Part shown: piece after piece, positions 20,451-32,194 of the stretch
How the letters are laid out: every line of letters begins with the position of its first letter
Position numbering within the stretch: the stretch's first letter is position 1
Assembly (NCBI RefSeq): GCF_019059575.1
Contig: NW_024882193.1
Location: forward strand, 310,001 to 374,000
Source: Amphibalanus amphitrite
Lineage: Eukaryota; Arthropoda; Thecostraca; Balanomorpha; Balanidae
Reading direction: 5' to 3'
DNA length: 64,000 bases
The notes under the pieces: model-generated
Told to the model about the DNA's origin: nothing
The model's database searches: none
Seen by the model: only the letters and a program-made list of their open reading frames with translations
Made by a program: the position numbers and the translations under genes

Positions 20451-22973
20451 TAGCCAAGATTCAGTTCAAGATTTTGGAAAATGCGGAACGCTAATAAAAA
20501 ATCGAAGACAACCATTTGATTGTTCATGGTATTGGCAGTCTAATGGCGTTTATGGCATGTCTGTATGTCTATGCTGTGATTTTATATGATTTTTTTTTAC
20601 ATATGCCGTTTTTGGTCGAAAATTCAGAAATCATGACCTCCCTAAAACCTCGATATCTCAAAAACTTTCTAAATGATTTTTTTTTAACTTGGTCACAATA
20701 AACTTCAATCAAGTTCCTACAGGTGCCAAAATTTTGGCGCGCCTGCGTTAAGTGGTGGGGAGGTTATTTTATTTTCATCGACCCGGTCTCGACTGCAACC
20801 AAGGGCGGATCTAAGTAGGGTCAGCTGAAAGGGGGGGCCAACTGCCCATTAGGTTTTTAGCTAGGATAGGACCCGCGGAACCTAACCTACCCCCAAATCC
20901 TATTTTCTCCCCGGATTTCAGCCACTTTATTTTGTAAAGCTGCCAAAAATAAATTTTAAAAAATCACGTATCACTGACCATCAAGGCCGGGGGTTGGAGG
21001 GAGGACCAACCTGGCTGCGCCCGTGCAAACACCAATCTGTGACATCAACCTAGGCTCTGCCCAACCGAACATCAAGTAAACTCGCAAATGATAACTTCAC
21101 GTGCGGATTCAATGCTGACCGTCTCGAGCATAGGTAAGTGAAGCCGGTTTTTAGGTTCATGTGAGGCTAATCTTGTAAAAACTGCGTTGTGTCCAAAAGG
21201 TGGCACCCTTCCTTTAAATCGGAAATATTGAATTTCAAAATTGCAGCATTTTGATTCAGCGGGGCTAATGCATAGGAATACCCCTCTGAATGTGTGACGT
21301 CAGCGCAGATATCTAACGATTTTTAAATGTTTGACTAAAACGTTTTGTAGCACGCGGTGGTATATGCTGCTTTGCGCGCAACAAGTGCCGCACTTTCAGC
21401 CGCCAAACTATTGCTTCCAAATAAAGTCGCTAGGAACAGCGGAGATCCCAAAAAGTAAACAAAAGTAAAAGTCTAATATCTTGAAAACCGGTGAATATTT
21501 TTCGGTGACATTTGGTAGATATTCGTTTTCGCTCTTTCTGAACCGAGCGACATTACTTTCATGCCAATTCATAAACTTTTTGAAGGTGGGAGGGTCCCCT
21601 TAACCCACGCCGGGGCTGGGGAGATGTTTGGACACCCCATTGCGGTCTTTTGCGGATATCTAAAAAACGGCGGCCGTATTTGGCACACCTGTCAATGCAT
21701 CTTTTCCGCACATGTCATGAACATTTCAGACCCCGGTCGCTAAAGGTCCAGTCACTACGTCACTTCAAGAAACCTCATCTCAGTAAAACTTGAATGTTCG
21801 TCATTAGTTACACCGACTGAATGATTGCCTTGAAAATTTCAGCGGCTGGTACGAGTAGCAGTACCTATGTACCTACCTATAAAATGTTTATCTCGGAGTT
21901 TTGATATCGGTGACTTACGGTCAGGTCAATTTTGCGCCCTCTCCTTTTTGAGTAAATAGGAGAAAATCGAAAGGCGGTTCTTTTCGACGAACGTCATTCC
22001 AAACACTCAAACATCGGGTTACAGATAAAATAGACAGCTAAATCGAAAAATTGCAACCATGACCCCTCCATTTCCCTGGGGTCACCTTAGGTCATCAAAG
22101 GCCCCCCTCAGTTTTTGACAATAACTTTTTATGATTGGAGACATGCTAGAGGAATTATTCGAAACACATTCGATGTGTTCAGGTCGACAATACGGATCTA
22201 CTGATATGCAAAATGACCTTTTCCGATCAGGTCACTACCTTGACCCAAGGTCAAATTTCGAAATACCTTGTAATTCCAAAGTATAGCTCATTTGAGCCAT
22301 CTCAACGAGAGATCTCAACGTTTCTTGAGTCAGAAGTGATTTAAAAAAAACATTGTTCGTAAAAGCAGCTATTTTCAATTTTTGCCTCTGCCGGCTAAAC
22401 CGTTGACCTGAGGTCAAATCTGAGCACTGTCTTTAGAAAAAGCGTTTAAAGGGCTATCGAATACGTTTCTCTGCGGCGCTGCAGCAGCTCTATTGGTTCT
22501 TGAGTTATGCGCCGGAGTTTCGAAATGTGTTGACACACATAGGCAAGATTTTTCTTTTGATGTTCTCTGGTGACCAGACCTATGACCTTGACCAGAGTCT
22601 CCCAGCTAACAGGAAACGTTAGTACAACGTTGTCACAACGTCGTGTTTCGGTAAGTTGCGAAATTACGTTTTAATTACGTTGTAGCAACGTTCTGAACGT
22701 TGTGAAGCCATGGTTTGGTCCGAAATTTGTGGTAAAACGTTGTGACAACGTTTTATTGGTACGTTGCAGCAACCGCACACTTGCAACATAATATTTTGAT
22801 AATGCATGGTGACATATATGGCCATATAATGCATTTCCTTTGACTTTCAATGCGCATTTTCAGTTTTCATCGTTAAATTGGACATGTTTTAACACTAGGA
22901 CTGTTCACGTTGTCAGCTGGTGGTCGCCAACACGTTGTTAAAACGGTTTTTCACAACCTTGACATTATAGGTA

Positions 22974-24139
22974 GGGGAGAGTGGGGAAAGATGCCCAGGG
23001 TTTGACTATGTCATATATTATTCGAAAATGACGATCGGAAAGCCAAAACTTGGAGTTTCAACGGAAGCCGACATCATTTTTTTCCAAAAATATCACACTT
23101 TCGTGCCTGAAATATGATAACTTTTTTTGCTATCAAGCATTTTCCTGAAGAAGTGAAAGGGGGCATCTTACCCCACAGGGTGGAAAAGACGCCCCCTGGC
23201 GCTGGGTAAGATGCCCCCTGCACTAAAAGTGACATAAATAGGCACGTGAATCGCCTGAACGAATCAGTAGTCCCTTCGAGCCTGCAGTAGACACCAAACG
23301 TCATCGTAAGGGCCCTCAAAAGTAGTCGTAAGGGGCTTCAGAGGTCATCGTTAGGGCCATCATAGTCCAGCGTGGCCAAACAAGCCTCCGTGGTGGCGTT
23401 CGGAGACCACTGTGGGGCCCTTATAGGATGCTTGAGGGCCCTCGAGCCCATCGTGGGGACCTCAGATGCCAGCGCGGCCCGTGGAGCCAACGTGGGAGCC
23501 CTCAAAGGATGTCGTGAGGGGCCATAGAACCAATAATGGGGCCCACAGAGGCCGTCGTGAGGGCTCTCAGAGTCAGATGCCGCCCAAAAAGTCGCTGTGT
23601 GGGCCGAGAGATCGGCATGGGGAGCACCCGACCGTACCGGACTCTCAATAGTCCCAGATCGGCTTTTGTCTCTCATCACAAGTATGTAATACATGATTTG
23701 ACGGGCTGCTTGAAGGACAGCCTACGGATTTAGGGGGGCGTCTTTCCCATCAGGACAGGGGGCATCTTACCCCAAGGTACCGAAATAACATTAAATCAGC
23801 ACAATTTGTTAGCCATAAAACTACACCCTGAAACAAACTGTTTGGGACACAGTATACGCATGTTAATGTATCACGACTATAGCATGGGACGCAAAAATTA
23901 TCTACCTTTTTTGATATTTACAATGTTTTGACGCCAAAATATTTTTGAAAGCAGCAAATAAAAAGCATGCAATCACCAGTCAGCCGTTGCCCAACTGAGC
24001 TTCGCAAATTTTTGGGCAGTTAACAAGGCAGGCTTCTGCTTTACGCTAAGAACATTAATTTCCAGGTTCGATTCTTTGTTTCCCCGCTAGAGGGGGTGGG
24101 GCGTCTTTCCCACCCTGGGCATCTTACCCCACTCTCCCC
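22974..24139. mobile_element. Mariner-type non-autonomous element (GGGGAGAGTGGGG tips)
   Basis: TA dinucleotides (22972-22973 and 24140-24141) flank inverted tips GGGGAGAGTGGGGAAAGATGCCC and its near-complement ending CCCCACTCTCCCC. Internal echoes of GGGCATCTTACCCC occur near 23160-23220, 23740-23775 and 24095-24125. No transposase. A TA target points to Tc1/mariner (IS630). A related tip sequence lies at 26580 (GGGGAGAGTGGGACAAGGCG). Confidence 0.75.
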
Positions 24140-24178
24140 TACTGAATAATTAGCGGTGTTTTATACAAATAAATTCTG

Positions 24179-24281
<103 letters not shown>

Positions 24282-24359
24282 CATGTGTAAATTGCAAAGC
24301 GTTATTGGCATGTTTTGCAACATCACAGGCGGAGCTAGAGGCTTGCAACTATCCCTATG

Positions 24360-24610
24360 TAAACGCGGCTGTTATCCGCGGCTGCCAGCAAGCCACGCCG
24401 GCCGCCACTCAGGCGAGCGGTGGCTCGCGCCCTGACCTCGCCTGAGGGGCCGTGACGTCAGTGTCACCGGCCGGCGTTCAGAGCCAGCCGGCCGAGCCGC
24501 AGTCTACGCGGCGCGAGCGAGCAGTGAGGGCCGGCGGCGGGCGCGGTTGAGATAGCTGGAAGATGAAAGATAGCGCCAGTTGTCTGCGTTTGATGTGATT
24601 GCTTTGACTG
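24360..24610 (+). promoter_or_regulatory. Possible CpG-rich promoter and first exon
   Basis: A GC- and CpG-rich stretch in an AT-rich surround, with a full CRE palindrome TGACGTCA at 24453-24460, GCCGGC-type boxes and no TATA box. It ends at a good splice-donor candidate, GACTG|GTAAGT at about 24610. An ATG at 24563 opens a 12-codon frame that stops before the donor, so any first exon here would be mainly untranslated. It lies inside the ACGTTG element, so it could be that transposon's own promoter, a captured host promoter, or the remote promoter of the M3 gene. Confidence 0.4.
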
Positions 24611-24819
24611 GTAAGTCAAAGTACCATTTACGAGTAGCATTTGCAAGATTGTGCCTTTTAATATCGTGCGGTCTAGGCTATATTTCATTGTAGCTCTAGC
24701 CTCTAAGGTGTGGACATGTTTGATCTAGCCTGTCGCACTGTTATGGGAAGTGGTGCAGGTATTTTTTGTGATTTTTCATGAATTGAATATGTCTGATTTT
24801 CCCTCATGTCTTCCCGCAG

Positions 24820-25014
24820 ACATCCTGCAACTCGTCAGCGCGCCTTGTGGCAGGCCTACTGTCGGCAAGGCGGTAGCGAAGTGGCTGTCCGGAAGCTGCG
24901 ACCGGAACGGGGGGTGCGCAGACCGTCTGGTCAGGCACTGCCAGCTGCCTAGGGACATCGAGGCCACAAATGAGCCGGTGCCTAACGGTCCGCCGAGTGA
25001 TCCTCCCAGCGAGG
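24820..25014 (+). other. Possible exon (195 bp), gene unknown
   Basis: Bounded by TTCCCGCAG and AGG|GTTAGT, with higher GC than its flanks. One frame is open throughout (ADILQLVSAPCGRPTVGKAV onward, then DRNGGCADRLVRHCQLP). Another offers a late ATG at 24970 giving MSRCLTVRRVILPAR, which is basic and resembles a mitochondrial leader. Neither frame leaves two bases at the donor without stops, as exon 38649 would need, so it cannot be spliced straight to the M3 gene. It may be an exon of the enclosing transposon. Confidence 0.35.
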
Positions 25015-25254
25015 GTTAGTGAAGAAGTCAACTTCCACCAGTTCTGGCGTGCTAGCGGCTAGCGCTAGAGCCGGTAGAACCCAATTCCGTCCCACGCCCC
25101 CATGGGGGCGCCCCTGGGCCCCATGCCCCATCACCGATGCCGCCGCTGTCGTTTTTTTTTTTTTTTTTTTGTAAATTGACCTGTGTGATGTATTGAAATA
25201 TACACTTCTTACATGCCTTTTTTACAAGTCTAGAGAACGGGAAGAGAGCGTCTG

Positions 25255-25660
25255 AAACACATTCTGAGTATGTTGCGAACACGTTGAGAGGACGTTGCGA
25301 AAATGTTTAGGACGTATACTCAGGGTCGCAGGGACGGCAATACGAAGTAGCGACAACGTGGTGCGTACGTGATAAAAACGTCGCAGAGACGTTGCCAAAG
25401 CGTTCTATACCCCTTGTAGTCACGTTGCGGAAACGTGGTGACAACGTTCCAGAAACACTGTTGGCACGTTACAGAAAACATTTCATAACGTTGGCGGGAC
25501 GTTGTAAGAACGGTTTTGGGACGTCACGGCCACGTTACAGAAACGTTGTGATGACATTCAAATGCATGGTCGGATGACGTTGTCACGCCGTTCTCTGGAG
25601 TCTACAAAATTACGTTGTCACAACGATAAATCGGAACGTTGTGGTAACCATTTGACAACG
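25255..25660. repeat. ACGTTG subterminal repeat zone
   Basis: Dozens of short, imperfect copies of ACGTTG/CAACGT in both orientations, mirrored by 22615-22960 at the other end of the same element. Such zones serve as multiple transposase-binding sites in several DNA transposon families; here that is an inference. Confidence 0.7.
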
Positions 25661-25665
25661 TTTAA

Positions 25666-27381
25666 CCCGCGCACCGACGGGGGTCTGCGCCAACTTCGCA
25701 CCGACGGGGGGGGGGCGGATGACCGCCCCCCCTGAGATCTCGAGAACGAAGCAAGATAGCGACAAGCGGTAAACGGCATCGGATACGCACGGCCAAGATC
25801 TACAATTTTTACAAAGGTCATTTTCAGGTCAGGTCAAAGATGACGTCACAGGGGTCGAAAAAGTCAAAATGGCGGCACTAGATATGGAGAGAGTTTTTCT
25901 CGAATAACTTTCGAATTAGTCAAGATAGGAACAAACTAAGGGCATCATCGTGATCCTCTCGTCAATCCGCATCGAATGATATATATGTTGACCTCGAAAG
26001 GTCAAGGTCAAAGGTTGACCTCAGGTCACGTGACCTCGAGGTCATCATGTATATCATTCGATGCGTCTTGACGAGCTGAACACAATGAGACCATCCACGC
26101 GTCTGTATCTTGTTCCTGTACGGAGTTATTGGCCAAAAACCTTTGGTGACCTTTGATGACGTCACATGACCTCACAGCTGCCCAACAGCAAAACAGACCT
26201 CAAGGTAGTGAAGGTTGATCGTATATGAAGTCATGTATGGTATATGGGGCCATTCAGACCCGTTTTAGTGGTAAAAACAGCAGGGTTGGCAGGGGGTGGC
26301 AAAAACTGGTTTTTGCCAGTGGTTTTAACCGGTTTAAACCGGCTGGCAGAAACCCTGGTGGCAAAAACTGGCGAAAACTGGCAAAAAATCAGATGGCCAA
26401 ACCTTTAACTTTTCTAGTTAGGAATGGATTTGAAATGTACAGAAATGCATTTAATGCATTTCTGGTAGCTATATAGATGCACTTAACATTCTGAAGTTGC
26501 CTCATTACTTATCCCTGCTTAAAATGTCTATGCAATTATGCATGTCGGTAGACATCCACAACGGAATGTATTTCCATGTAAGGGGAGAGTGGGACAAGGC
26601 GGCCTCGGTAAGTAGGGTGTCATGCGGTGCCGTGCGCATATCAATGGCAGATGCCTCTTCGCTTTTCTGATTGTGCAGGACTCACCCAGTCACCCTTGCA
26701 TTGGCTCATTTATTACCCCCAAAAGACATCTTACTAGCTCCTTATGGATAGCCCATGAAAATGTTTCTGAGTTAGGTATGAAACATTTCAATGGTCAATG
26801 TCACTTCTGTTTGAAAGCATAAAGCTTTCACCGAATTCTCCTTAAAATGTTTCCTGTTCAAAATCATGTCTAGGCATAGCATTGTGATATTCTGAGTTTT
26901 TGCCAGTTTTTGCCACTTTTTGCCGGTTAAAACCGGTTTTAACCGGCAAATGGCATAAACTAGTTTTTGCCGGCAAAAATGCCAACCCTGAAAAACAGGG
27001 AGTTGATTCTTCCCCCATTGACTTATAATGGGGAGGTCGCGAAATTGACCTGACCTTAGGTCACCGACATCAAAATTCCGAGATATACAAATTGTAGCTA
27101 CTAATGACCTAATAATATCCTGCGACTTTCAAAGGTCTCCGACATCTACTATAGCTCTAACACGGTGACAAAGTTGCAAAAAAGTGACTTGAGGTTGGGT
27201 CATTCAAAGTGACCTGGTGACCTGACCTTAAAAGGTAGGAGATTCAAACTTGCACAACATGTGTAAAATTGATGAGGTTATAGTCATACCAAATTTCGCG
27301 GCGCTACGCACCGCGGTTTTCCCGCTATTCGCGAAAAACCTCAGGGGGGGGGCGGATATCCGCCCCCCGTCGGTGCGCGGG
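25666..27381 (+). mobile_element. TTAA family A copy 1, interrupted by hAT
   Basis: TTAA at 25662-25665 and 27382-27385 bound tips CCCGCGCACCGACGGGGG and its complement. The body matches 36406-37405 in the opposite orientation. Without the 718 bp of hAT plus duplication it is 998 bp, against 1000 bp for copy 2. The tips carry a GGGGCGG/CCGCCCC hairpin. The TTAACCC start and TTAA target suggest a piggyBac-like non-autonomous family. Confidence 0.87.
26281..26990. mobile_element. hAT element (710 bp) with GGCAAAAACTGG repeats
   Basis: The tips CAGGGTTGGCA and TGCCAACCCTG are inverted, and the 8-bp duplication AAAAACAG lies at 26273-26280 and 26991-26998. The empty site is seen in family-A copy 2 near 36790 (complement of AAAAACAGGGAG), which proves the boundaries. 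Subterminal zones hold many GGCAAAAACTGG and AACCGGTT motifs. No transposase. Confidence 0.92.
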
Positions 27382-27611
27382 TTAAAGTTTAAACGACGTT
27401 GTAACAACGGCAAATTGTTAGCTGGGCTGGTCACCAGACTTAAAAAATGACTGCTTTCGTCTTGATTTTCGAAGGTCTTTCGAATGCCGCTTGCCACGTG
27501 TCACTACGTGGCCCAGGAGCCGAGTAAGAAGGAGAGGGGTGTTCAGACCAGTTCAGACACCCACCGGCCCGGAGCGGTTGGCACCGAGGACCGCGGCCTG
27601 GCGCGGGTTAA

Positions 27612-28322
27612 GGAGAGAGGTTAATGCGTGACTATTTCCGCTGGATCAAAGCCGATTGAAGGGAAACTGCAAGGTGGTTTTATGCAGGGTCCGGCAAAAG
27701 TTTTGTCCTCTACCTAGGGCAACACTTATCCGGTTTCTAATCATTTCTACCCCTAAGGGATAAAAAGATTTTGGAAAAAAGATTTTGGGAAAGATTGCAC
27801 GGTCCAGTAGCCTTCAGCCGATCAGTTCTGAGTCGACGCATGGCCTCGACGGTCGATGGAAGGTCAACATGCAATTTCATGGAGGACGGCGCGCCAGCTT
27901 ATTGCTCTACCAAGGTCCAGGTGGTTGCGTCAATCGAGCCTGCCGGAGTTTTGAAGAAATAACCGGCTACCATCCGGACCGGGCGTAATCCTGAGCGAGG
28001 ATCTTTGGGCTACCTTCCAGCAGGACATAGACAAATGGAATTCGGCGGCCAACCTCGGCGCCTTGCAGTTACAGCCAAACGGGCATAGTCGAAAATCAAG
28101 CTGTCTGTGCAGTGTGCTGCATAAGCTGGCTGCCAGCACGCCCAAAAAAAAATGTTCGTGCGTAAATCCCTGATCATATTAATAACAAAAAAGTTGTTCG
28201 GCCTTAGCGTCGATGGAAATGGTGAAAATAATTCTGAGAAATTAGCCGGCTGTGAGAAACAGCACGGATGAAAGGGGGCCAAAAGATATGTTGACCCCCC
28301 TTTCAGAGCCAAGGGGGGCATG
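27612..28322. other. No gene seen; remainder of hAT-like bracket
   Basis: Internal sequence of the outer hAT-like element, with short open frames only. Confidence 0.4.
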
Positions 28323-29825
28323 CATGGGCGTCGCCACAGGGGGGGATGGGGGGGACACCGTCCCCCCCTGGAGTGAGGGTGGGGGGGATTATCCCCTCCT
28401 CAAATTGAATGTCAATCGAAGTTTTCGAGCTGCTTTTTCTCAGTTACCTGTCATGCTGCGGAAAAAAAAAGAAGTAATCCTTTACCGAACAAGTTTTTTC
28501 ACTACATTTTGCAGCAACTCAGTAATTCTCATGGGCGTCGAAACCGGGGGGGGACGCGTCACCCCCAGTCGAGGAATCCGGGGGGACGTCCCCCGCAAAA
28601 ATATCCCCATGAATGATTTAAAAAGTGACCTACGACATTGGTGTATTGTCGTTTTGGGATGAATTTGCGGATACCTACTCGTATACAAATTGAATCTGCG
28701 AATTGCTGACACTGTACCCTTGCTTACAGGGCTGCGGAGTAGATGATTTTGGTAACTCCGACTCCGGCTTAAAAAAAAAAGAAACGCTCGGAGTCCCCAC
28801 CCCATCTCCGACCACGGCATCCCTCGGCCCGCATCGGAGTGAAAAAAACATGTGATGTGATGCTTTTGTCTCTTTGAACGTTTCTTGGCACATTAAAAGA
28901 TAGCATTGCCTACGAGGTGCAGCTCTGGACTGTCCGTCCCAGGTCCTCGATAGGGAGCCAAAGCTCCAGTTGTAGGGGCGACCATATCCAACAAGGGCTG
29001 AAGACCTGTCCCAAAGTCTCAGAGTGCAGTAGGACTACAGCTTGCAGAGACCACACATTTTACATAGGATATTCGTAATAGTCAAGACCTTCAGCTCACT
29101 CTCAAACGGCCCTCTTCCCGTTCGAGGCCATCCGACAGCAGAAGGTCTCACCATGGCCTTTGAACGCTTGATGCTTGAGGGTGAGAGGACCTCGTCCTGG
29201 TCTGAGAGAGCCCAGGAGGACGTAATGCTCAGTATGCCCCTACATTGGTCTTACCATGACCCCTACAATCACCACAGCCAACAGAATCTCCAGCTCTTAT
29301 TCGACCCATCCTCGGGGATGACGTTGACTCTGACTTCAGAGTTGAAGTCTGTTACGATTTTGGTGACTCCAACTCCGTATCCGACCACAACCGTCACCGA
29401 AGTCGACTCCGACCCCGCAGTCCTGCAGCTACACTGCACAGAAGTTGGAAAAAAGCTGTACCTATGGTTGACAGCGGTTTACAGAGGACCACACGATTTT
29501 TTAGAGGCAGGGCTGCTGGACTTGGTGACCAGACCCTAAATGTCCTGGTATCAAACTATTACGCGGGATGCAAAATTTATGCGTTTTGGGACTGTTTTGC
29601 CAAGAGTTTTTGCCAATTTTCGCGGCGCTTCGCGCCGCCAATTCATGCACAGGTACAAAAGAGTGTGACTAATAACGCCTCCACGCGAGAACATGAGAAC
29701 ATGTGCATTGTGTAGGCGTTACAAGTAGTGCATAGGCCTGAAATTGTACGGTAAACTAACTAACTTTTGGGTTTTTAGTCAGCCAATCCGTCCCCCCCAG
29801 TCAAAAATCCGTGGCGACGCCCCTG
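28323..29825. mobile_element. Non-autonomous hAT element (1.5 kb)
   Basis: The left tip CATGGGCGTCGCCAC and right tip GTGGCGACGCCCCTG are inverted. The 8-bp duplication GGGGCATG is at 28315-28322 and 29826-29833. A second tip-like CATGGGCGTCGAAACCGG at 28531 suggests an internal relative. The segment 28728-29425 begins CAGGGCTGCGGAGT and ends in CTCCGACCCCGCAGTCCTG, the look of a further nested hAT, without a clear duplication. Confidence 0.85.
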
Positions 29826-29884
29826 GGGGCATGGCCCCTATGCCCCCCCCCCTGGATCCGCCCTTGACTGCAACGGGCTCCGTC

Positions 29885-30420
29885 TTCCAGATCTTTACCT
29901 CCGCCTACTTGGCAGCATTTTAGTCACTATCGTTACATCACCTATCAAAGATGGCTGCGCCCATATTCGTTGCTTCGTTACACAGAGTTTGATGGAGGTT
30001 TTACAGCCGCTTGTTCTGCATTATTTCGTTCGATTGTGTTAAATGAAGACATCTAAGATTTTGTGACATTGTATATCAATAGGAGAAAAATGCTGTCGGC
30101 GCTACGTTTTTACAAGACAAATCCCCTGAGGAGGATAAGTACTTATGTGCTGTGAGTCCTGTCCCTTTTGAACATTTTTCTTCTAAGGATTGCCATTTTT
30201 AGAGAGGTTTCTACTTCATTGTGCTAATATCAATTTTCTGACAGTAAGGCTGGTTGTGAATGTGAAATCTGCTGAGTTTTCAGTGAAATCTCTTTTGCAC
30301 CCTGGGCTCAAAATTGAATAAAAACCAAACCATATTGATATTGTCAATAACCATTACCCATTTATCAACCTAGAAAATTTGTCATACAATCATTACATGG
30401 TTTAAAAAATCAGGTACAAT
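29885..30420. other. No gene seen
   Basis: AT-rich unique-looking sequence with no long open frame. At 30430-30520 it turns into an imperfect AACCTACC-type repeat. Confidence 0.4.
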
Positions 30421-30654
30421 GCAAGCGTAAATAAAAGACCTAATCTAACCTCACCTAACCTTACTAACCTGCAACCTTTGAACCTACCAACCTACAACCA
30501 ACCAACCTACAACCTACCAACCTTCAACCGGAATCGGTAACCCTGACGTCACCGGTAGCGTTTTCATTCAAGGTCAAGGTTTCCTGTATTAGGCCGCCGT
30601 GCCAGGCCGAAGCATGCTGTGACGTCACTGGGTAAGAGAAGATAACGTAAAGAA

Positions 30655-31110
30655 TGACTCAGGCAGACTCAAACCGACTCAGGCAGACTTAAACTGACTC
30701 GACTGACTCAAACTGATTCAGATCGACTCAGACTGACTCAAACTAACTCAGACCGACTCAACCGACTCAAATCGATTCCGATCGACTCAGGCAGACTCAG
30801 ACCAACTTAGATAGACTCAAGTCAGCACAACTCAAACTGACCCAGAACGACTCAACCGGCTCAAATCGTTCTGATCGACTCAGAACGACTCAGACAGACT
30901 CAGACACTCAAACTGACTCAGGCAGACTCAAACCGACTCAGGTAGACTCAGAACAACTCAAACTGACTCAGACTGACTCAGCCGACTCAAATCGATTCCG
31001 ATCGACTCAGACAAACTCAGAACGACTCAGACAGCCTCAGACAGACTCAAACTGACTCAGGCACACTCAAACTGACTTGACCGACTCAAACCGATTCAGG
31101 TCTGATGATT
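30655..31110 (+). repeat. GACTCA satellite, forward half
   Basis: Imperfect ~10-12-bp units: GACTCAGACTGACTCAAACC and variants. The units contain many AP-1-like TGACTCA sites. Confidence 0.85.
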
Positions 31111-31129
31111 CAGGTCAAACCGATGGGTC

Positions 31130-31830
31130 TGTGTGAGTCGGTCTGAATCGGTTTCAGTTGGTTGAGTCGGCTTGGGTCTGCGTGAGTCTGTCTGAGTCGA
31201 CTGGAATCGATCTGAGTCGGTTGATTTGGTCTAAGTCAGTTTGAGTCTTTCTGAGTCTAGCTGAGTCAGTCTGAGTCGATCTGAATCGGTTTGAGTCGGT
31301 CGAGTCAGTTTGAGTCTGCCTGAGTCTGTTAGAGTCGTTCCAAGTCTATCTGAGTCGATCGGAATCGATTTGAGTCGGTTGAGTTGATCTGAGTCAGTTT
31401 GATCTGAATCGGTTTGAGTCGGTCGAGTCAGTTTGAGTCTGCCTGAGTCGTTCTGAGTCTGTCTGAGTCGATCGGAATCGATTTGAGTCGGTTGAGTCGG
31501 TCTGAGTCAGTCTGAGTCGATCTGAATCGGTCTGGGTCTGCCTGAGTCTCTCTGAGTCGTTCTGAGTCTGTCTGAGTCTATCGGAATCGAATTGAGTCGA
31601 TCGGAATCGATTTGAGTCGGATGAGTCGGTCTGAGTTAGTTTGAGTCGGTCTGAGTCGATCTGAATCGGTTTGAGTCGGTCGAGTGAGCTTGAGTCTGCC
31701 TGAGTCGGTTCGAGTCTGCCTAGTGCCTGAGTCGTGAGTCTGTCCGAGTCGATCAGAATATTTAAGTCGATGAGTCAGTTTGAGTCGTCCTGAGTCGGTC
31801 TGAGTCTATCTGAGTCTCAGTCGATACTGA
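31130..31830 (-). repeat. GACTCA satellite, inverted half
   Basis: Complement-oriented units (TGAGTCGGTCTGAGTC and variants), longer than the forward half by about 240 bp. Confidence 0.85.
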
Positions 31831-31966
31831 TAGCGTAGTACGTTATCTTCTCTTCCAGTGACGTCACAGCATGCTTCGGCCTGGCACGGCGGCCTAATAC
31901 AGGAAACCTAACCTTGAACGAAAACATTACCGGTGACGCCAGGGTTACCGATACCCCTTCGGCTTT

Positions 31967-32160
31967 CAGCCTACCAACCTTCAACCTACCAACCTTCAAC
32001 CTACCAACCTTCAACCTACCAACCTTCAACCTACCAACCTTCAACCTACCAACCTTCAACCTACCAACCTTCAACCTACCAACCTTCAACCTACCAACCT
32101 TCAACCTACCAACTTTCAACCTACCAACCTACAACCTACAACCTGCCCTACAGGCTACAA
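31967..32160 (+). repeat. 15-bp minisatellite CCTACCAACCTTCAA
   Basis: About ten near-perfect units of CCTACCAACCTTCAA followed by variants. The same motif in the same direct orientation lies on the other side of the giant inverted repeat (30470-30528). The long frames on both strands here come from the repeat unit length. Confidence 0.95.
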
Positions 32161-32194
32161 CCTAACCTACAACCTAAATCTACTTATATATGTA

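Larger units (their letters stand above)
30533..31952. repeat. Giant inverted repeat built of GACTCA-type satellite
   Basis: Left edge ATCGGTAACCCTGACGTCAC is mirrored at the right edge (GGTGACGCCAGGGTTACCGAT). Each arm has a unique part of about 120 bp (containing TTAGGCCGCCGTGCCAGGCC and its complement, then AGAGAAGATAACG) followed by satellite. On the left the satellite reads GACTCAGGCAGACTCAAACT; on the right it reads as the complement (GAGTCGGTCTGAGTC). The arms meet near 31110-31130. The whole could fold into a hairpin of about 700 bp per arm. Confidence 0.85.

Noticed and set aside
24820-25014. First coding exon of the M3 gene (would give MSRCLTVRRVILPAR)
   Set aside because: Its donor leaves phase 0 in that frame, while the exon at 38649 needs two bases carried in. 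A direct splice gives an early stop. It also lies inside a transposon.
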